Positions 36,264-48,100 of a stretch of DNA of 64,000 bases are shown one piece after another. The stretch comes from Lantana camara. Lineage: Eukaryota > Streptophyta > Magnoliopsida > Lamiales > Verbenaceae. The DNA lies in the NCBI GenBank assembly GCA_037501455.1, contig CM074860.1, forward strand, positions 52,400,501 to 52,464,500, read 5' to 3'. The position numbers and the translations under genes are program-made. The notes under the pieces were generated by a model. That model had not been told where the DNA came from. It ran no database searches and saw only the letters and a program-made list of their open reading frames with translations. The first letter of the stretch is position 1. Each line of letters starts with the position of its first letter.

Positions 36264-37520
36264 TCACAAGAAATAAAAGAAATGCGTAACACTCGAATCA
36301 AAAAGTGCATGAAAGAGTGCATGAATGCTCATGTTATGTATGCATAGGGTACCTTCTACCGCTGCTGGGGGATCGATTTCTGCATCTTGCTCTTCACCTT
36401 CTAGGGCGTAAGCACGAGCCCGAATCATCGGCCTTTGAACTCCCTTTTTAAATCCCGGAGTCTTGTCGGGGCATGTATCCGCCCTATGATCAGCTTTCCC
36501 ACATATCAGGCATAAACCCAACCTCTTCCAACATTTGTGATAATTGTGAGTTGGCCCTCCACAATATGTACATGGTGGCTGGGATAATCGTGCTTCACTC
36601 GGACGTTGTCGATCCCTTGTTGGTGCAGGCAAAGCTATTGGAACCGGTGGAGTTGGTCCTCCCTTTCTTGGCTTCTTAAACGGACCCTTAGGAGGGGAAG
36701 TAGCTTGAACCATAGGTCGCTTTCCCGAACCTATTCCAGAACCTCGCCCCATCAGTGGCCTAAAAATCGGATCGGTCTTCTTATACTCCTCTTCTTGAAC
36801 TAGAGCCCTTTGTACCGTATCGGCAAAAGACTCGAAATTGTGACCTGCCTGACCGTGTCTCAAATCCTGTCTTAACCCCGCAATGAACTTCCTTGCTTTC
36901 CTTTTCTCATCCCGGGTGACGTGAGGAGCATATTTCCCAAGTCTGTTAAATACTGTGAGATATTGGGTCACCGTACGCGCTCCTTGCTTTAGATCCATGA
37001 ACTCTTGCTCCTTTCTCTCTCTCACTACCTCCGGCACAAAACATTCTCTGAATTCCCTCTTGAAGACTTCCCAAGTCACTTCCTCTTCATCCACTTCAAG
37101 TTTCTCTCTAATTCGTTCCCACCATTCGTACGCATCCCCATCCAGTTGGAATATAGCAAATTGGGCCTTCTCTTGGGTAGTAAACTGTCGGACCCCAAAT
37201 ATCCTCTCTAGTCGAATCAACCAACCCTCCGAGACCGAATCGTCGATAGAACCAGAAAACCGAGGGGGGTTATAGCTCAGAAACACCCCATGAGGGTCTC
37301 TATGGTTATTATGATTTGGTGGAGGCATCGGTTGTTCTGCTTGTTGTGGTGGGGGAGCTTGAGCCCTTCTATGCTCAACGTAGTTGAAAACCGCTTCCAT
37401 AAAATTCCCCATATCCATCGGTGGTGCTTGTGGTTGAGGTGGAGGCGTAGGAGATCGATCATGATGACGACGATGTCCAGGAGATCTCTCACGATGTCTA
37501 CGTGGCGGCATCCTGTTCAA
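36264..37520 (-). CDS. gag: Gag polyprotein of Ty3/gypsy retrotransposon, copy 1
   Basis: A 418-aa protein that would form the virus-like particle and bind element RNA. Residues 1-75 are Arg/Pro/Gln-rich. Residues about 97-200 match the retrotransposon Gag (capsid-like) domain, with WLIRLERIF, GDAYEWW and the FVPE...EFMDLKQG...TVTQYLTVFNRL pattern. Two CX2CX4HX4C zinc knuckles are at 317-330 and 337-350. Residues 405-413 (ALFDSSVTH) are the start of protease, with the usual DSG active site changed to DSS, after which the frame ends because the rest of protease is deleted. It starts about 200 nt after the PBS, as expected for the first ORF. It is intact in both interiors and is the only convincing protein gene here. 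Confidence 0.93.
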   Translation of the reverse strand: MNRMPPRRHRERSPGHRRHHDRSPTPPPQPQAPPMDMGNFMEAVFNYVEHRRAQAPPPQQAEQPMPPPNHNNHRDPHGVFLSYNPPRFSGSIDDSVSEGWLIRLERIFGVRQFTTQEKAQFAIFQLDGDAYEWWERIREKLEVDEEEVTWEVFKREFRECFVPEVVRERKEQEFMDLKQGARTVTQYLTVFNRLGKYAPHVTRDEKRKARKFIAGLRQDLRHGQAGHNFESFADTVQRALVQEEEYKKTDPIFRPLMGRGSGIGSGKRPMVQATSPPKGPFKKPRKGGPTPPVPIALPAPTRDRQRPSEARLSQPPCTYCGGPTHNYHKCWKRLGLCLICGKADHRADTCPDKTPGFKKGVQRPMIRARAYALEGEEQDAEIDPPAAVEGTLCIHNMSIHALFHALFDSSVTHFFYFL

Positions 37521-37706
37521 GAAATACTGAAATGCATGCTATTTTTAGTCCATGCATGCAAGTGCAAGTAATTCGATCAAAATTCCAGATTTAGAGCACA
37601 CAAGCACATAAACAATGCATATGCAACACATTGACAAGTTGTTCCTAAAGCCGAACGACCTAACTTGACTTAACACGACACTAGAGCCCGGGTTTTGCAA
37701 CCCTAA

Positions 37707-37718
37707 GCTCTGATACCA
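37707..37718 (-). other. primer-binding site, interior 1 (tRNA-iMet)
   Basis: TGGTATCAGAGC on the minus strand, 8 nt after the end of LTR 2. The second copy is at 45103-45114. Confidence 0.95.
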
Positions 37719-37726
37719 CTTAAGGA

Positions 37727-40700
37727 TGTAGCACCCGAGCGTAAGGTACCACATCCCCCGCACCGAGACCCGACCCGTATATGAAATGGGAGTCCATACA
37801 CGTGCCAAATCTACGGCGAACGGGGACACAAAACACACGCTATGCTAGGCGCGACTAACCCTTAAACCAATCAGTGCAGGAATCATAGAATCAGAGTTAA
37901 AGAAAATTCGCGGAAGCAAGAACTACAAAGCATATATACAATGAGCTAACAAGCTCCAAAAATAGATATACAAGAGCATTCAAATATGTAACGGCACTCA
38001 CGGCCTACAAGATCAAAACGCTCCAATTTATAACAGGATCAGATACAGAAGCAGCAACAAGAGTATGAATATGAGACTGAAAAGAAGTGCTAAACATAAA
38101 TGCAAGACCTAGACGACTTGTATTCCCGCCTAGCACTCCTATACCTGCAGAAAATAGCTGAAAACAACCGGGTTCAGTCTAAAAGAGACTGGTGGGTATA
38201 AAAACGGGGCATAAGATATATAATATCGCGTAAATTAAACACATACATGCAAGCCCTAATCCCGTGTGAAGTTTGAAAGGAATTTACCAAGTGGTTAAAA
38301 CAAAGAAGACATCAACGGGATTACGACGTTCATATTCATTCAGAATTGTTCATAAGGATTTAAGCTCGGCGAGTGAGCGTGCACAATCTCCAACCTTCTC
38401 CTCGTGTAATTATATCATAATTAGTGGTTATCATACATATCTTTCGTGCACATACATAAATGATCATAATCATACATATACACCTTCTTCCTCCGGGTGG
38501 TGGACAAGTTAGCTAGACCTGACCACCGGATCATACGTAATGGCTAGTGAGGTACATGAATCCTCAAAAGCCTGACTTGCGTTTCCTCGTCAAAACTCCT
38601 AACGAGGTCCGTGTCGTCGTAAATTTGGTTGGGACTAGTATATGGGATCCCCGTCAGCCCTTGCTTCCTCGGTTAGCCACATATACTAAGTCCCGGGGCC
38701 CGAGAAATAATAAATAATAAATGTGTCTCGCCAAAACATAAGGTAGGGTTTCATAATTAAAAAGGGGTCATACATTTGAAATCATTTACCCAAAATGACT
38801 CGATTGATATAAATATATTATTTTGGCTTAAACTTTGCACATAAGGGATTTATACGGTTGTTTTAACTAATAGAAGAAAAACCCACCTTTACCAAGCAAA
38901 ATAAAAGCACAAGCGTCTCAAAGCTCGTCCTCGTCCCTGACCAAACCCGAATCTGTGTAAAAGAAAAGGAATGAGACGCAATGACCACATATGACGCTCG
39001 GCAATGAAGTGAATATGACGTGAATGCATAAATGATCATGTTATACCATAAAGATGTTCATGTGCACGATTAATAAAATTAAAACATATAATCATCCATT
39101 CGTTCATATATTTCATTCAATTTCATAAGTTCATAAATTCATATAAATTCCATAAATTCATATAAATTTCATGAATTCAAATCATTCATAACATTCATAA
39201 ATTCATAAATTCATAATGCATATCAATTAATCTAAGATTCATATAATAAGCACAACATATAATATTCAAATTCACATTTAGGGATGAAATAAATAAAACG
39301 TTCAAACAATAGTCAGTCGAATAAATACGCGAAATGGAAATCGATTAATTTCAATAATTAAATTAAATCAAATAATATTTAAAATATATAATAAATATAT
39401 AATATATCATATAATATATAATACACAATATATATAATATATTCATATATGTACGTACATACTCACACACACATGCATGCATAACTATATAAATATACTA
39501 AATACAACCATGCATGCATTATAACACAACACACACCTCATATATATATATATATACATAATCACGTACACACACACAAACATGCATGCATATATTTATA
39601 CTATATAACTATTACATATATATAAACCCATGCATGCAAACTAAGTGACATACACACACAAATACATATATATTTACACCACCTCACACATGCATGCAAG
39701 AGCACAACACACCACACAACCAAGCATGCAAGGGAATAACAATCAGCAGCAGCAGCAGTAGCAGTAGCAGTCCCAGAACTCAGCAAGGAAAGTCCAGAAA
39801 ACGGGGTGACACCCCCGTGTCACCCTCCAACACTAGACCGAGACACGCCCGTGTCTCGGTACAGAAGTCCCAGACTCAACTGCACCCCCGTGCCTCGCCG
39901 GAAAGGCAGCAAACGACACCCCCGTGTCGCGAGCAGCAGCAGCCCCTGTTTCTTGACAGAAAAACGCAGAAACAGGGCAACAACAAACGCAGGAAAACGA
40001 GGCAACAAAGGAGGCTAAACAAGGTATGAAAGGGCTGCAAGAATTCAACTAAACCCACACCAAGAACCCATGAAAGATGACAGCAAAAGAAGAAGGAAGG
40101 ACAGCAGTTTTTGACAGCAACTCTCCACGTGAAAAACAGGGCCAAACGCGAAGAAAACAGAGCGAGCTTGAACTCAGCTCCTGCGACTCAGATCAGGTCC
40201 AAAAGGTCATCAAATACGAAGTAAAATAACATGAAACCAACACAAGATTCAGCCCCAACCAAACTCACACAAGAAGGAAGCCATACGTGACATTGAAGTG
40301 AATTTTTCTGAAAATCTCATAAATGATATCTCATATATTACCCAATAACCACGAAAGTAATGATCATAATTGATATGAGGATGTTAAAACAATTTATCTC
40401 AGGCTTGGAATCAAACAAAATCAATGAGAAACGAGGAAGATCAAGGATTTGCTCAAAATCCTCTATTTCGGGAAAACAGTCCAGAAATGAAGAAATCATG
40501 CTCAAAATCATGAATGGAAAGATGGAAATGCTCAGAATTAATCATATATTACAACCTTAAGCTTACCTTGATGATCGGTTGAAGTTTGGAGAAGATTTGA
40601 GCTCCAAAATCTTCAAGGGATGGAGGGTTACGGGTCTGGATTGAGAGCAGTAGCTTTGGCTGATGTTTGGGGGATGGTGTGATGATTATCTCGGTTAGGG

Positions 40701-41668
40701 CTTGAGATATCTAGATAGATGGTTGAGTTAGGGTTAAAAGGAATTAAACCATAGTTAATTTGGTCATGGTTTGCTCAAGTTATGGATGAATTAGGGTAGC
40801 AAGGTCAAGTTGGTCGCCGATTCGTTTTTCGGTTGAAATTCGGAGTTTCAAATGAATTAGGAAAATTATAAGGCTAAGTTTACTAAACCCGAATTTTCGT
40901 TACGAGTTCAGCGGAGTTGACGGAACTCGAATCCGAGTTCCCGAGCTCAAGATATTAAATTCGGAACCAAGGGTACGCTAAGTGCTCGTTAGCTCCCGTT
41001 TTGGTTCCTCAATTAAAATTAAATTCGTTAATCTATCAAATGAATTCAAAAACGTAAATTGAGTATAAAATCATGTTCATAACACATATATGTACAACAT
41101 ATTACAAAATCGTGCCAATTTGATATCATATCACATAAGAACGAAGCACAAAATAAACGAACAAGCTCATACATGCAATTCATGCATAAAATTATGAAAT
41201 GCTCATGCAATTCATGCAGCAATAATTTCTCATGCAAAAATTAGGATTTTCATACATTATTATATTAAATCCCATGCAAAGAAATGAAATTCATGCATAT
41301 AATTTCTCATGCAAAAATTTTGATTTGCATGCATGCATATTTAATATTCTCCATGCATGCATATTAATCCCTCGTATACAATATATATAATTAAGTAATT
41401 AATAAAACATGATTAATTAATATAACATATAATTAGTGTAATCATTAAATTAATAATATAATAATTAAACATATATAATTATATATATATATATACGAGA
41501 CATATATATATAAAATTAAGAATATTAAAATAAAATAATATAATATAATATAATAAAATAATAACAATTATAATAAAATTAAATATAAAACACGTAAAAA
41601 CAATTAATTCGCGCAATTAGGTAAACACATACGCTCTACCTTTACGTTCGAAAAGTCGGGGCGTTACA
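37727..41668 (-). repeat. LTR 2 (middle, shared)
   Basis: Serves as the 5' LTR for interior 1 and the 3' LTR for interior 2. It agrees with LTR 3 at 37852 (C), 38403 (C) and 39472 (C), and with LTR 1 at 41556 (A). This makes it a mosaic of the two outer LTRs. Confidence 0.95.
39804..39929 (-). repeat. palindrome cluster, LTR 2
   Basis: Same as 32408-32533. Confidence 0.92.
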
Positions 41669-41670
41669 AT

Positions 41671-41681
41671 CTCTCCCCCTT
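41671..41681 (-). other. polypurine tract, interior 2
   Basis: AAGGGGGAGAG on the minus strand before LTR 2. Confidence 0.93.
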
Positions 41682-43528
41682 AAAAGAATCCGTCCTCGGA
41701 TTCACTGCTTGCTCGGAAATAACTCGGGTGAAACCTTTTCATCCTGTCCTCCGTTTCCCACGTAGCCTCTTTGGTTATACCACTTCTCCAAAGAATCTTG
41801 ACTCGTGGAATACGCCGACCTCAAGTCCCTGAAGTTTTCGATCCAATAGCTTAATCGGCTTCTGAACGAAGGTGAGATCCGGTCCTAATTCCACTTCTTC
41901 AACTGGTAGAACCTCAGACTCATCTCGAGAATACTTTCGGAGCAAGTGTTAAATTTTTCTCCTCGTCCAATCCTGGAGAATCCTCTTCGTGGGAAAGCCT
42001 TTAGGAAACCTTATCTCCAATCTCAACCTCCAATTTCTTCTTCCGAAGACCAGCATAACCCTTTTGTTGCTCCTAAGCGGCCTTCACCCGTTGTCTAATT
42101 ATCTGAACCTTATCAATAGCCTCTTGTACAGTCTTAGAGGGTTTTTCCTTCTTTTCCCTCTTTTAATTCCTTCTTGCTTGGTCTAATTCCATTCCTCCAA
42201 GTCCAAGAACAACGGTAATCGATATTTACGTCCATAAGGAGCTTCATAAGGGACCATTTCAATCGAGGCTTGATAGCTATTGTTGTAAGCAACTCGATTA
42301 ACTGTAACTGTTCATTTCACGAGCTGTAAAAGTCCAATGCACATGCTCTCCACAGATCCTCCAGATACTTAATCAACCTTTCTGATTGTCCGTCGGTCTG
42401 AGGATGGAAAGCTGTGCTGAATTGAAGCCTTGTTTCCAAACACTTCTGTAATTCTTGCCATCACCTTGAAGTAAATCTGGGATCCCGATCCGAGACAATA
42501 CTAACAAGTACACCCTGGAGCCTGATAATCTCATCATTGTATCTCTTGGCCAACTTATTCAGTTATCGGACATTCTGATTGTAAGAAAATGAGCGGATTT
42601 TGTCCACCTGTCCACGATAACCCAAATCCCATCAATAGAATTGCTTCAATAAAACCTCAACACCTTCGTTCAGGTTAGCTCTTCTACCTTCCTTGTAGTT
42701 CCACATTTCTAAAATAATGTAACATCCACTCGGGTTGTATTCGTTTACCTCAAACAGAGCTGATGTCACAGCTTCGGAAATTTCCTTACCGTAATTCTCC
42801 TTCAGGTCTCTCACCTTTCCTCGTCTTCATTTATTACTACCTGTTCTCTGCCATTAATTTTAACCACTTCCATGTTTCTAAATGCCTTGAGCAGCAAATC
42901 CACTGTATTTAATACTTCCAAGTCCCCTTCATTACTCAAAGCAAAGATCACTGTCACTAATTCCGAATCGTGAGTGGGGTAGTTCTGTTCATGCTCTTTC
43001 AGTTTCCTTGAGGCATAGGCGATCACTCTTCCATTTTGCATCGCCACACATCCCAAACTTCCTTTTGAGGCGTCCGTATAAACAGTATATCTTTCTGTAC
43101 CTTCAGGAAGTGCTAATACAGGAGCGGTGGTCAACTTTTCCTTTAAAAGTTGAAAGCTATCCTCATGCCTCGTCCCCCTCAAACTTAACCACCTTCTTAG
43201 TCAATCGGGTTAAAGAAGCTGTAATCTTCGAAAATCCTGTACAAAGCTTCGATAGTAATCTGCCAAACCCCAGAAACGCTTTACTTCTGAAACAGTTTTC
43301 GGGCTTTGCCATTGAATAACCGTCTCAGTCTTAGAAGGGTCTACCTCCAAACCTTTCCTTGAAATAATATGACCCAGAAATGCTACCTGATCAATCCAAA
43401 ACTCGCCTTTGTTAAACTTAGCATACAATCCGATGCTCTCTTAAGGTCTCCAACAAAATTCTGAGGTGCCTTGCATGATCCTCTGGAGTTCTCGAATAAA
43501 CCCAAATGTCATCGAAGAAGATTACCAC
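41680..43528 (-). pseudogene. broken pol, interior 2
   Basis: Same remnants and breaks as the copy at 34284-36132. The one difference I found is C at 43177 where interior 1 has A at 35781, changing Ser to Arg in the RNase H remnant (SGTRHEDS against RGTRHEDS). The shared breaks show that the damage came before the tandem duplication. Confidence 0.88.
41686..41703 (-). other. pre-PPT hairpin, interior 2
   Basis: GAATCCG-AGGA-CGGATTC, identical to 34290-34307. Confidence 0.88.
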
Positions 43529-43659
43529 AACTTATCCTTCCATCAGAACTGAACACTCCCAAACCAACCGATCTGTCTGAAGACTACCACCCAGTGGCGA
43601 ACTCACCAAACAACAAGAAGAAAAAGCAAATAACAGGCAAGCACAGAATAGCAATTAAG

Positions 43660-44916
43660 TCACAAGAAATAAAAGAAATGCGTAACACTCGAATCAAAAA
43701 GTGCATGAAAGAGTGCATGAATGCTCATGTTATGTATGCATAGGGTACCTTCTACCGCTGCTGGGGGATCGATTTCTGCATCTTGCTCTTCACCTTCTAG
43801 GGCGTAAGCACGAGCCCGAATCATCGGCCTTTGAACTCCCTTTTTAAATCCCGGAGTCTTGTCGGGGCATGTATCCGCCCTATGATCAGCTTTCCCACAT
43901 ATCAGGCATAAACCCAACCTCTTCCAACATTTGTGATAATTGTGAGTTGGCCCTCCACAATATGTACATGGTGGCTGGGATAATCGTGCTTCACTCGGAC
44001 GTTGTCGATCCCTTGTTGGTGCAGGCAAAGCTATTGGAACCGGTGGAGTTGGTCCTCCCTTTCTTGGCTTCTTAAACGGACCCTTAGGAGGGGAAGTAGC
44101 TTGAACCATAGGTCGCTTTCCCGAACCTATTCCAGAACCTCGCCCCATCAGTGGCCTAAAAATCGGATCGGTCTTCTTATACTCCTCTTCTTGAACTAGA
44201 GCCCTTTGTACCGTATCGGCAAAAGACTCGAAATTGTGACCTGCCTGACCGTGTCTCAAATCCTGTCTTAACCCCGCAATGAACTTCCTTGCTTTCCTTT
44301 TCTCATCCCGGGTGACGTGAGGAGCATATTTCCCAAGTCTGTTAAATACTGTGAGATATTGGGTCACCGTACGCGCTCCTTGCTTTAGATCCATGAACTC
44401 TTGCTCCTTTCTCTCTCTCACTACCTCCGGCACAAAACATTCTCTGAATTCCCTCTTGAAGACTTCCCAAGTCACTTCCTCTTCATCCACTTCAAGTTTC
44501 TCTCTAATTCGTTCCCACCATTCGTACGCATCCCCATCCAGTTGGAATATAGCAAATTGGGCCTTCTCTTGGGTAGTAAACTGTCGGACCCCAAATATCC
44601 TCTCTAGTCGAATCAACCAACCCTCCGAGACCGAATCGTCGATAGAACCAGAAAACCGAGGGGGGTTATAGCTCAGAAACACCCCATGAGGGTCTCTATG
44701 GTTATTATGATTTGGTGGAGGCATCGGTTGTTCTGCTTGTTGTGGTGGGGGAGCTTGAGCCCTTCTATGCTCAACGTAGTTGAAAACCGCTTCCATAAAA
44801 TTCCCCATATCCATCGGTGGTGCTTGTGGTTGAGGTGGAGGCGTAGGAGATCGATCATGATGACGACGATGTCCAGGAGATCTCTCACGATGTCTACGTG
44901 GCGGCATCCTGTTCAA
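43660..44916 (-). CDS. gag: Gag polyprotein of Ty3/gypsy retrotransposon, copy 2
   Basis: The 418-aa product is identical to copy 1: Arg/Pro-rich N terminus, capsid-like domain at about 97-200, two zinc knuckles at 317-330 and 337-350, and the truncated protease start with DSS. It lies between LTR 3 (as its 5' LTR) and the broken pol of interior 2. Both gag copies would be under the control of near-identical LTR promoters. Confidence 0.93.
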   Translation of the reverse strand: MNRMPPRRHRERSPGHRRHHDRSPTPPPQPQAPPMDMGNFMEAVFNYVEHRRAQAPPPQQAEQPMPPPNHNNHRDPHGVFLSYNPPRFSGSIDDSVSEGWLIRLERIFGVRQFTTQEKAQFAIFQLDGDAYEWWERIREKLEVDEEEVTWEVFKREFRECFVPEVVRERKEQEFMDLKQGARTVTQYLTVFNRLGKYAPHVTRDEKRKARKFIAGLRQDLRHGQAGHNFESFADTVQRALVQEEEYKKTDPIFRPLMGRGSGIGSGKRPMVQATSPPKGPFKKPRKGGPTPPVPIALPAPTRDRQRPSEARLSQPPCTYCGGPTHNYHKCWKRLGLCLICGKADHRADTCPDKTPGFKKGVQRPMIRARAYALEGEEQDAEIDPPAAVEGTLCIHNMSIHALFHALFDSSVTHFFYFL

Positions 44917-45102
44917 GAAATACTGAAATGCATGCTATTTTTAGTCCATGCATGCAAGTGCAAGTAATTCGATCAAAATTCCAGATTTAGAGCACACAAG
45001 CACATAAACAATGCATATGCAACACATTGACAAGTTGTTCCTAAAGCCGAACGACCTAACTTGACTTAACACGACACTAGAGCCCGGGTTTTGCAACCCT
45101 AA

Positions 45103-45114
45103 GCTCTGATACCA
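45103..45114 (-). other. primer-binding site, interior 2 (tRNA-iMet)
   Basis: TGGTATCAGAGC on the minus strand, 8 nt after the end of LTR 3. Confidence 0.95.
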
Positions 45115-45122
45115 CTTAAGGA

Positions 45123-48100
45123 TGTAGCACCCGAGCGTAAGGTACCACATCCCCCGCACCGAGACCCGACCCGTATATGAAATGGGAGTCCATACACGTG
45201 CCAAATCTACGGCGAACGGGGACACAAAACACACGCTATGCTAGGCGCGACTAACCCTTAAACCAATCAGTGCAGGAATCATAGAATCAGAGTTAAAGAA
45301 AATTCGCGGAAGCAAGAACTACAAAGCATATATACAATGAGCTAACAAGCTCCAAAAATAGATATACAAGAGCATTCAAATATGTAACGGCACTCACGGC
45401 CTACAAGATCAAAACGCTCCAATTTATAACAGGATCAGATACAGAAGCAGCAACAAGAGTATGAATATGAGACTGAAAAGAAGTGCTAAACATAAATGCA
45501 AGACCTAGACGACTTGTATTCCCGCCTAGCACTCCTATACCTGCAGAAAATAGCTGAAAACAACCGGGTTCAGTCTAAAAGAGACTGGTGGGTATAAAAA
45601 CGGGGCATAAGATATATAATATCGCGTAAATTAAACACATACATGCAAGCCCTAATCCCGTGTGAAGTTTGAAAGGAATTTACCAAGTGGTTAAAACAAA
45701 GAAGACATCAACGGGATTACGACGTTCATATTCATTCAGAATTGTTCATAAGGATTTAAGCTCGGCGAGTGAGCGTGCACAATCTCCAACCTTCTCCTCG
45801 TGTAATTATATCATAATTAGTGGTTATCATACATATCTTTCGTGCACATACATAAATGATCATAATCATACATATACACCTTCTTCCTCCGGGTGGTGGA
45901 CAAGTTAGCTAGACCTGACCACCGGATCATACGTAATGGCTAGTGAGGTACATGAATCCTCAAAAGCCTGACTTGCGTTTCCTCGTCAAAACTCCTAACG
46001 AGGTCCGTGTCGTCGTAAATTTGGTTGGGACTAGTATATGGGATCCCCGTCAGCCCTTGCTTCCTCGGTTAGCCACATATACTAAGTCCCGGGGCCCGAG
46101 AAATAATAAATAATAAATGTGTCTCGCCAAAACATAAGGTAGGGTTTCATAATTAAAAAGGGGTCATACATTTGAAATCATTTACCCAAAATGACTCGAT
46201 TGATATAAATATATTATTTTGGCTTAAACTTTGCACATAAGGGATTTATACGGTTGTTTTAACTAATAGAAGAAAAACCCACCTTTACCAAGCAAAATAA
46301 AAGCACAAGCGTCTCAAAGCTCGTCCTCGTCCCTGACCAAACCCGAATCTGTGTAAAAGAAAAGGAATGAGACGCAATGACCACATATGACGCTCGGCAA
46401 TGAAGTGAATATGACGTGAATGCATAAATGATCATGTTATACCATAAAGATGTTCATGTGCACGATTAATAAAATTAAAACATATAATCATCCATTCGTT
46501 CATATATTTCATTCAATTTCATAAGTTCATAAATTCATATAAATTCCATAAATTCATATAAATTTCATGAATTCAAATCATTCATAACATTCATAAATTC
46601 ATAAATTCATAATGCATATCAATTAATCTAAGATTCATATAATAAGCACAACATATAATATTCAAATTCACATTTAGGGATGAAATAAATAAAACGTTCA
46701 AACAATAGTCAGTCGAATAAATACGCGAAATGGAAATCGATTAATTTCAATAATTAAATTAAATCAAATAATATTTAAAATATATAATAAATATATAATA
46801 TATCATATAATATATAATACACAATATATATAATATATTCATATATGTACGTACATACTCACACACACATGCATGCATAACTATATAAATATACTAAATA
46901 CAACCATGCATGCATTATAACACAACACACACCTCATATATATATATATATACATAATCACGTACACACACACAAACATGCATGCATATATTTATACTAT
47001 ATAACTATTACATATATATAAACCCATGCATGCAAACTAAGTGACATACACACACAAATACATATATATTTACACCACCTCACACATGCATGCAAGAGCA
47101 CAACACACCACACAACCAAGCATGCAAGGGAATAACAATCAGCAGCAGCAGCAGTAGCAGTAGCAGTCCCAGAACTCAGCAAGGAAAGTCCAGAAAACGG
47201 GGTGACACCCCCGTGTCACCCTCCAACACTAGACCGAGACACGCCCGTGTCTCGGTACAGAAGTCCCAGACTCAACTGCACCCCCGTGCCTCGCCGGAAA
47301 GGCAGCAAACGACACCCCCGTGTCGCGAGCAGCAGCAGCCCCTGTTTCTTGACAGAAAAACGCAGAAACAGGGCAACAACAAACGCAGGAAAACGAGGCA
47401 ACAAAGGAGGCTAAACAAGGTATGAAAGGGCTGCAAGAATTCAACTAAACCCACACCAAGAACCCATGAAAGATGACAGCAAAAGAAGAAGGAAGGACAG
47501 CAGTTTTTGACAGCAACTCTCCACGTGAAAAACAGGGCCAAACGCGAAGAAAACAGAGCGAGCTTGAACTCAGCTCCTGCGACTCAGATCAGGTCCAAAA
47601 GGTCATCAAATACGAAGTAAAATAACATGAAACCAACACAAGATTCAGCCCCAACCAAACTCACACAAGAAGGAAGCCATACGTGACATTGAAGTGAATT
47701 TTTCTGAAAATCTCATAAATGATATCTCATATATTACCCAATAACCACGAAAGTAATGATCATAATTGATATGAGGATGTTAAAACAATTTATCTCAGGC
47801 TTGGAATCAAACAAAATCAATGAGAAACGAGGAAGATCAAGGATTTGCTCAAAATCCTCTATTTCGGGAAAACAGTCCAGAAATGAAGAAATCATGCTCA
47901 AAATCATGAATGGAAAGATGGAAATGCTCAGAATTAATCATATATTACAACCTTAAGCTTACCTTGATGATCGGTTGAAGTTTGGAGAAGATTTGAGCTC
48001 CAAAATCTTCAAGGGATGGAGGGTTACGGGTCTGGATTGAGAGCAGTAGCTTTGGCTGATGTTTGGGGGATGGTGTGATGATTATCTCGGTTAGGGCTTG

